In this document: one piece after another, positions 55,231 to 60,000 of the stretch
How positions within the stretch are numbered: the first letter of the stretch is position 1
How the letters are laid out: the number at the start of each line of letters is the position of its first letter
Assembly: GCA_009760855.2 (NCBI GenBank)
Contig: WPIO01000097.1
Coordinates: 250,001-310,000 of the forward strand
Source of the DNA: Cristatella mucedo
Lineage: Eukaryota; Bryozoa; Phylactolaemata; Cristatellidae
Length of the DNA: 60,000 nucleotides
Reading direction: 5' to 3'
The notes under the pieces: generated by a model
The model's database searches: none
Seen by the model: only the letters and a program-made list of their open reading frames with translations
Told to the model about the DNA's origin: nothing
Made by a program: the position numbers and the translations under genes

Positions 55231-57570
55231 GCTACGTTTGAAGTTTTGATTTACCAGCTTCGCTGGTCTGCCATGTCTCGTTCCTGTGTCTTTGAAAGGA
55301 ATAGAAATATTCAGACATGATGGAAGTTTTCTTAGTTCTTCTGGACCGGCGATGACTTTTAAATGAATGGTTTTTGGGAGAGCTTCACGGGCTTTCGGAA
55401 AGTGGGCAAAAGGCGTCGACTTACCCACCTCAGTACATGGGGAGCAGATGGATCCAAACTGCATGCACATCTCTCAGACGATGTGACAGGAAAATACGGT
55501 ATATCCTAGAGATATTTCAATTAAGGAAGTTTTTTTTCAAAAGCACCTTCCTCCATAATGATCACTAATCCATTTCTAGCACGGAGGTCGCTCCTTGAAA
55601 ACTTGCAGACCTTCCATTCGTGGACATTATTGCACTAGTAACGATGCCCTTGCCGCTGCTTGGATGACTCTGCGTAGTCTTTGCAGTGCTTTGGAGCTTT
55701 GTGTGAATGCCCTACCCGCGAAAGATAGGATGCCGAGCTCAGTCAGAACACAATTATTTTTGTCAGGTGATATATCTTCACAACATGTTAAGTTTCCCTC
55801 TGGAGTGGCTACGGTGGCAATCTGCCTTATTTCTGCTACACATTGTTGTCACTTTTGCCAAGACGAGATTACTCACGGCCCAAATTTTTCGTCATCTTAA
55901 GCATAAGAACTTCAGGCACTCGCCGTGCCACAATTTGCATGTTCTGTCCTCTCAGTCTGACGGCTCTTACGCATTCGGCGGCGATCTCTGCAGTATTGAC
56001 GTATGCAGGGCCTCGGACGACGATTCTGTTTCGAACAGGCCTTCTTCATTTGCCGCTGTTCTTGCACCACTTGGGACAGATTTATCTTGTGTTGTGGCTT
56101 TTGCATCTCCTGTATGAAAGTGTTGTCTCTTATGCCTCGGCGGCTATTGCACCGGCCGAGTGAGAAAAGCCTGGGATGACGAGTTTCTTCAAGGGCTACT
56201 TAAAGGAAGAGCCGAACGGGTTCGCCAGACGCATAAGCACTTTGATTAGAATCTTCTGAAAGAAGCCTGTGTGCTGCTGAACTGACTGTAGAATTTGTTG
56301 AGGTGCATAAAATTCCGAATGTGAAACCCCGCCCAAGGCCTCTGGAATTTCGTGACTTCAATCTCGGAGCCTAAGACAGCAATGATCGTTCCTGTGCCCC
56401 CTCGTTTACATGTCTATATTTAAACGGGCACGCAGACACTCTTGTCTGAATTTTCAGCACCTAACGATCAATCTAAACCCTCAGCATAGTACATGGTTTC
56501 CGGTCAAGGACCGGAGTGACATTACCTGAATTTCTATCACCCGAAGCAATTAGAGAAAACGATGGAGCTTGGAGTGGCTGTGCAAGGGTTGCTTGTCAAC
56601 GACCTTCAATTTGTGACTGTTCACGATTCGAAGTAGTTTTCGATTAGCTTACGTCATTTCTCTCAAATATAGATTTAACATACTGTTATTGGGACGTCCT
56701 AAGGAGAAGAAAGCAAGGACTGTGGTGTGCAGTTATACGAAAGAAGAGACCTACGATCTTGCGATTCAGTTGCGAAGTTTTTACTCTCAAATAAGGCTCT
56801 GGCCCACATCACAACTTCCTATCTGTAAAAGTTCTGCTATGTCCTTTCTCCTTTTTTGTATTTAAAGTAAATTCTACCAACTTACAGTGCTTTTTGGGAC
56901 TAGCGCATTGGTGAAAGGCATTGTTTGGCCAACCTAAATACGAGGCTACGTGCAATTAGACTGATAATAATCCATTTTTTCCTGGATTTTGGGCACTCCT
57001 GGGATCTGTTCGGCCAAAAGGGCTGATAAAAATAGCTTTGGCGTAGAATTCTGCGATTTTTTGTAAACGGGCCCGTTGTCTACACGATCTCCTGAAAATT
57101 CTGCAAATTTTTACAATCAAATAAGAACAAGGTGAGTAATTTCTTGATTGCACACAATGGGGATATGCGTTTTTTATCCTTATTCGTGGATTCAGAATAT
57201 TTCCTGTTTCTTCGATGTTGTCTGAACTCTGATTTTACTTCATTTCATTATTTAGAGGAAAATGTTCATCTTTTTCTGGGTTTTAGTGGATTAAGATAAG
57301 AAGTTGCCTGTTTACTTTAGTTTCAATATTTGAGAAACGGTATTCCATAGCCATTTTCACGAATTGATAAGGATTTTTGCTTCCAGTTTTTAAAACATGG
57401 GATGTAGAATGGCACAACTAAGAATTATTTTAAGTATTACCACCATTAATTATAAATTTATCAAACATAAAGTAAATTTCGCTTGGCAAAGACTTATCAG
57501 GATAATGATTATTTGGCCCAATTCAGCACTATCTCAATTCAATAAATAATTTACAAAGCTTGTATACCTT
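55231..57570. other. Unassigned sequence, AT-rich on the right
   Basis: Overlapping frames at 55595-56163 on the plus strand (101 to 136 codons) and a minus-strand frame reading TAEIAAECVRAVRLRG-like codons near 55950-56030 compete, and none contains a recognised domain. 56600-57570 is AT-rich with short frames only. No repeat family was identified. Confidence 0.35.

Positions 57571-57597
<27 letters not shown>
57571..57597. repeat. (TA)n microsatellite
   Basis: About 13 TA units, flanked by ACCTT and TAAAGTCC. Confidence 0.95.
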
Positions 57598-57601
<4 letters not shown>

Positions 57602-57659
57602 GTCCATATGAACGCTCTGAAAGAAAGAGCATGAAGCTATTCGTGGGCCTAAGTCAGGA

Positions 57660-59080
57660 ATATTAATAGTAATAATAACAATAGTACGATATTTTTATAG
57701 TGCCCTCAGAGAAATTAGTCTCTTTTTAGGTGCATACAAATGCTGTAAAGGAAGCATGTCAGGGCAGTTAGCGATAACATGCACAACTTCAGCACAAATG
57801 AGAATACAAGGGACGATTCATGCGGACCCTGAATAGCCTCTGAGGGAAAGGTGCGTTTTAGGTTCTTTTTAAGTGACACCATGTCATGGTATGTCATGAC
57901 GTCAGTCGGGAATGAGTTCCAGACTTTGGGAGCACACTAAGTACAGTAGCGTATCTCCCTGTGTAACTCAACAAAGCCAAAATGACTAAAGTGGGTGCTA
58001 TGCAGAAGAGCGTTCTATGGCGCATTAATAGCCTGAGAGAGGTATGCTTAAAGGCAGAGTCTCAAAAGGATTTGAGACTAGTTCAAATCAGAGCTAAATG
58101 CTTGAGTCATAAGAGGGGGTTAATGGATGCTTGGACTGATTAAAAAGTATTTGGGATAGGTAGGCCGAAGAGAAAGATAAACAGCACTTACACGTGAGTG
58201 ACAGTGCCTTAAGTCGATGCGCTGCCTTATGGTGACCCCACGCAGGTTATTGAGAAGTGGTTTAATGTCGCAGTTGAGACGGTCACGACAGCAAGCCTAA
58301 CTGATGGGTTTTGCACCAACTCTAAGAGCCTTATTGCTGACCGGAAGACCAGCGAGTAGTGTGTTGCAGATGTCAAGACCGATTGCAAAATCATGCAAAA
58401 GCTTGCATGTGGTCTCCCTGTCTAAGAATCCCACAATTTCTGAAAGGTTTTGTAGCTGAAACTATGCAGACTTGACTGAGGATGATGTGGTTATGTAATA
58501 CAAGATCACTTTAGAACAGGACACTCCGAACTTGTCTGAGCTACTGGTGATATGCTGACCACGCCCATTTTAATGATAGGCTTTGTAATTTCTGAGCAAA
58601 ACACGGTTTTCCTACAAATAGTAAGTTGATTGCATCGTCATTCAATTTGAGAACGCCTTTTGCCGTCAAAGTGCGAACAGATTGTGAAAAGAAGTGAAAG
58701 GACAAAGGACAGAGCCGTGCGGTAGTTAAGAGGCTCCTCTAATGATTTTTGCCCATTGATGTCATGGCTCTGCTGTTGTATCCCGCTGCAATAGGACCTA
58801 GATGACTGCATTGCAGTGCCAGCCAGTGCCCAGGCGAGATATGAGAAGCGCTCGAGAAGGTCGTGTGATCGATTGTATCAAAAGCTGCCGAAAGATCCAG
58901 CCAAACAGCAGAGAGACTCCTACTCGGTCTGCATTTCTGAGGAGGTTGCTGTGCACCCGAAGCAGTGCTGAAACTGTGGAGTGATTACTTCTAAAATCTG
59001 GCTGAAAATTAGTAATACTTGCTAGATTTTGAAGTTTCAATATAATAATTTTCTTGGTCTACCAATATTATTTCCCATTT
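57660..59080 (-). mobile_element. L2A, old copy, minus strand
   Basis: The tail (AATAATAACAATAGTACG), stem-loop (TAGTGCCCTCAGAGAAATTA) and 3' UTR lie at the left. Decayed C-terminal and RT sequence follows to about 59050, where inverted FDTIDH codons lie near 58862-58890 and NHSTVSALLRVH codons near 58950-58990. An L2B tail interrupts it at 57943-58048. Many frameshifts. Confidence 0.8.
57943..58048 (-). mobile_element. L2B 3' tail inserted in L2A, minus strand
   Basis: GTAGCGTATCTCCCTGTGTA, ACTCAACAAAGCC, GTGGGTGCTATGCAGAAGAG and ATAGCCTGAGAGAGGTATGC parallel the inverted L2B end at 21590-21690. The L2A codons on each side (TTTGGGAGCACACTAA and GCAGAGTCTCAAAAGGATTT) are adjacent in other copies. 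Confidence 0.75.
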
Positions 59081-59134
59081 TTTATAGCAACACGGCAGTA
59101 GAGAGACAGTGAGAAAGTTTCTTTAAGCTCTCCT

Positions 59135-59320
59135 TTTGTAGAGTGGAGCCGTAATGACTCGCTAGGTAAGGCGGTTGCTTTTCACGACCTCGGGGCCGAG
59201 ATCGTGGGTTCGAATCCTGCGGTGGGCGATCCTTTATCGCCACTACAAGCGGTGATGATAGCCACAAAGGCTCTTCTGTCGCTATACAAAAAGAAGCTGT
59301 TGAATTAGCTAGCATTTCTT
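59135..59320 (+). mobile_element. SINE A, plus strand, most complete copy
   Basis: The head GAGCCGTAATGACTCGCTAG gives a weak A box (the 32555-32705 copy has TGGCTCACCAGG, 11 of 12 consensus positions). The B box GGTTCGAATCC at 59207-59217 is exact. Two hairpins follow (GCGATCCTTTATCGC and CACTACAAGCGGTG). The 3' end is CTCTTCTGTCGCTATACAAA, then AAGAAGCTGTTGAATTAGCT. Transcription would be by RNA polymerase III from the internal boxes. Confidence 0.85.
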
Positions 59321-60000
59321 TTTTAGAGTGGCCTTAGTGAGTGGCTTATCAGCAGAACTTTTGAAATGTGCAGGGAAACTACCTAAAGCTAACGTCACAG
59401 CTATAATTTTATTTATACAGATCGCAGCCAATCTAAGAATTGAAGAAGTACAATATTAAGTATAGCGTCTAGAGAGCTATTAGTCTCCTTAGACTGTGAG
59501 ATAAACAACCAGATGAGGTCACTTTTGCCACGCTAGCATGCAAATATTAAGGTGCTGTAATGAATTGTGGTAGAGGACTCCATTGGGATGTTACTGAAGG
59601 AGGTAAGTCCAGTAGTGATGTTACCTGGGAATGGACTCTCTGACCTTACCTATCTTTCTGATTTAAATTCTAGAACACCAATCTGCTAAATCGACACAGG
59701 AATTACTAGGTAAAGTGCTGACCTGGGAATGCTTAAAGAAATATTCGATGGTCAACAACAGCATTTTGTACTGTGCACGTTAAATTCGACCATTTTTACA
59801 AAAAGTAAAACGAGTACATTAAAACAAACACGACCAAGCAACTGTCAAGAATGAGACAAGAATCACCACACCAGCCGTCGCCAGTCTAATATTTAGTGAT
59901 CAATATAGCACTGGCTATGACGTCTGAATGAAATACACTAAATGAACTTTATATCATAAGCGAATTATCCAGTCCAATAAATTATCTCGACTGAAATATT
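59321..60000. other. Unassigned sequence to the window end
   Basis: TATAGCGTCTAGAGAGCTAT at 59462 is faintly like an inverted L2A tail, but the second arm is missing. No gene or clear repeat is seen. Confidence 0.3.

Noticed and set aside
59161-59220. Functional tRNA gene
   Set aside because: The B box is exact, but no acceptor stem pairing or anticodon arm is evident. The body continues into a repeated tail found in many copies, so it is a tRNA-derived SINE.

Overview
This window looks like repeat-dominated, non-coding nuclear DNA from an invertebrate-type metazoan. There are no operons, no long intact host genes and no bacterial signals. Nearly everything recognisable is an APE-type non-LTR retrotransposon of the L2/CR1 group, a tRNA-derived SINE, or a (CT)n/(CA)n/(ATAC)n-type microsatellite. 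The phylum cannot be fixed from this sequence alone. All alignments below were made by eye, so boundaries are good to roughly 5-30 bases and no percentage identities are given.

The main architectural result is that about 45 kb of the window is a head-to-tail array of three diverged copies of one large unit, all in the same orientation. Unit a runs from 1 to about 21400 (perhaps 23400), partial unit b from about 25090 to 30600, and unit c from about 30958 to 44870. Colinear landmarks pair as follows: 1-790 with 30958-32885; 3850-5680 with 32885-34390 and, in part, 25140-25930; 6060-6620 with 34500-35060; 7480-8485 with 35068-36045; 9440-9925 with 25935-26435; 13546-14890 with 26440-27620 and 36070-36945; 15435-15775 with 30080-30440; 16925-17190 with 37283-37500; and 17900-21400 with 37720-44560. 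Differences between copies are mostly transposon insertions, microsatellite expansions, deletions and local tandem duplications, so each copy serves as an empty-site control for the others.

Two L2-group families are distinguished. L2A has a 3' end with a stem-loop followed by (ATT)n. One near-full-length, mutated L2A (9925-13545) carries endonuclease and reverse transcriptase; the other copies are 5'-truncated. L2B has a 3' end built on a GGAGATACAT motif with (ATAC)n or ATT-rich tails, and it has inserted into L2A copies twice (21572-22914 and 41389-42957). Two SINE groups occur. SINE A has a consensus Pol III B box and its own hairpin-rich body. SINE B has a tRNA-like head and an L2A-like 3' stem-loop, which suggests L2A mobilises it.

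Possible non-transposon content of the unit is limited. A minus-strand open frame of 230 codons with a signal-peptide-like start lies downstream of a TATA box in unit c (33208-33900); its unit a counterpart is broken by an L2B insertion. An LTR-retrotransposon-like leader with a primer-binding-site-like TGGTGACCCC and a short gag-like frame occurs in a and c. A GC-rich block has (CCG)n in a and c. To the right of the array (44.9-60 kb) are mostly single L2/SINE insertions separated by sequence I could not assign, with one exon-like ORF (49818-49943) and one core-promoter-like site (50080).
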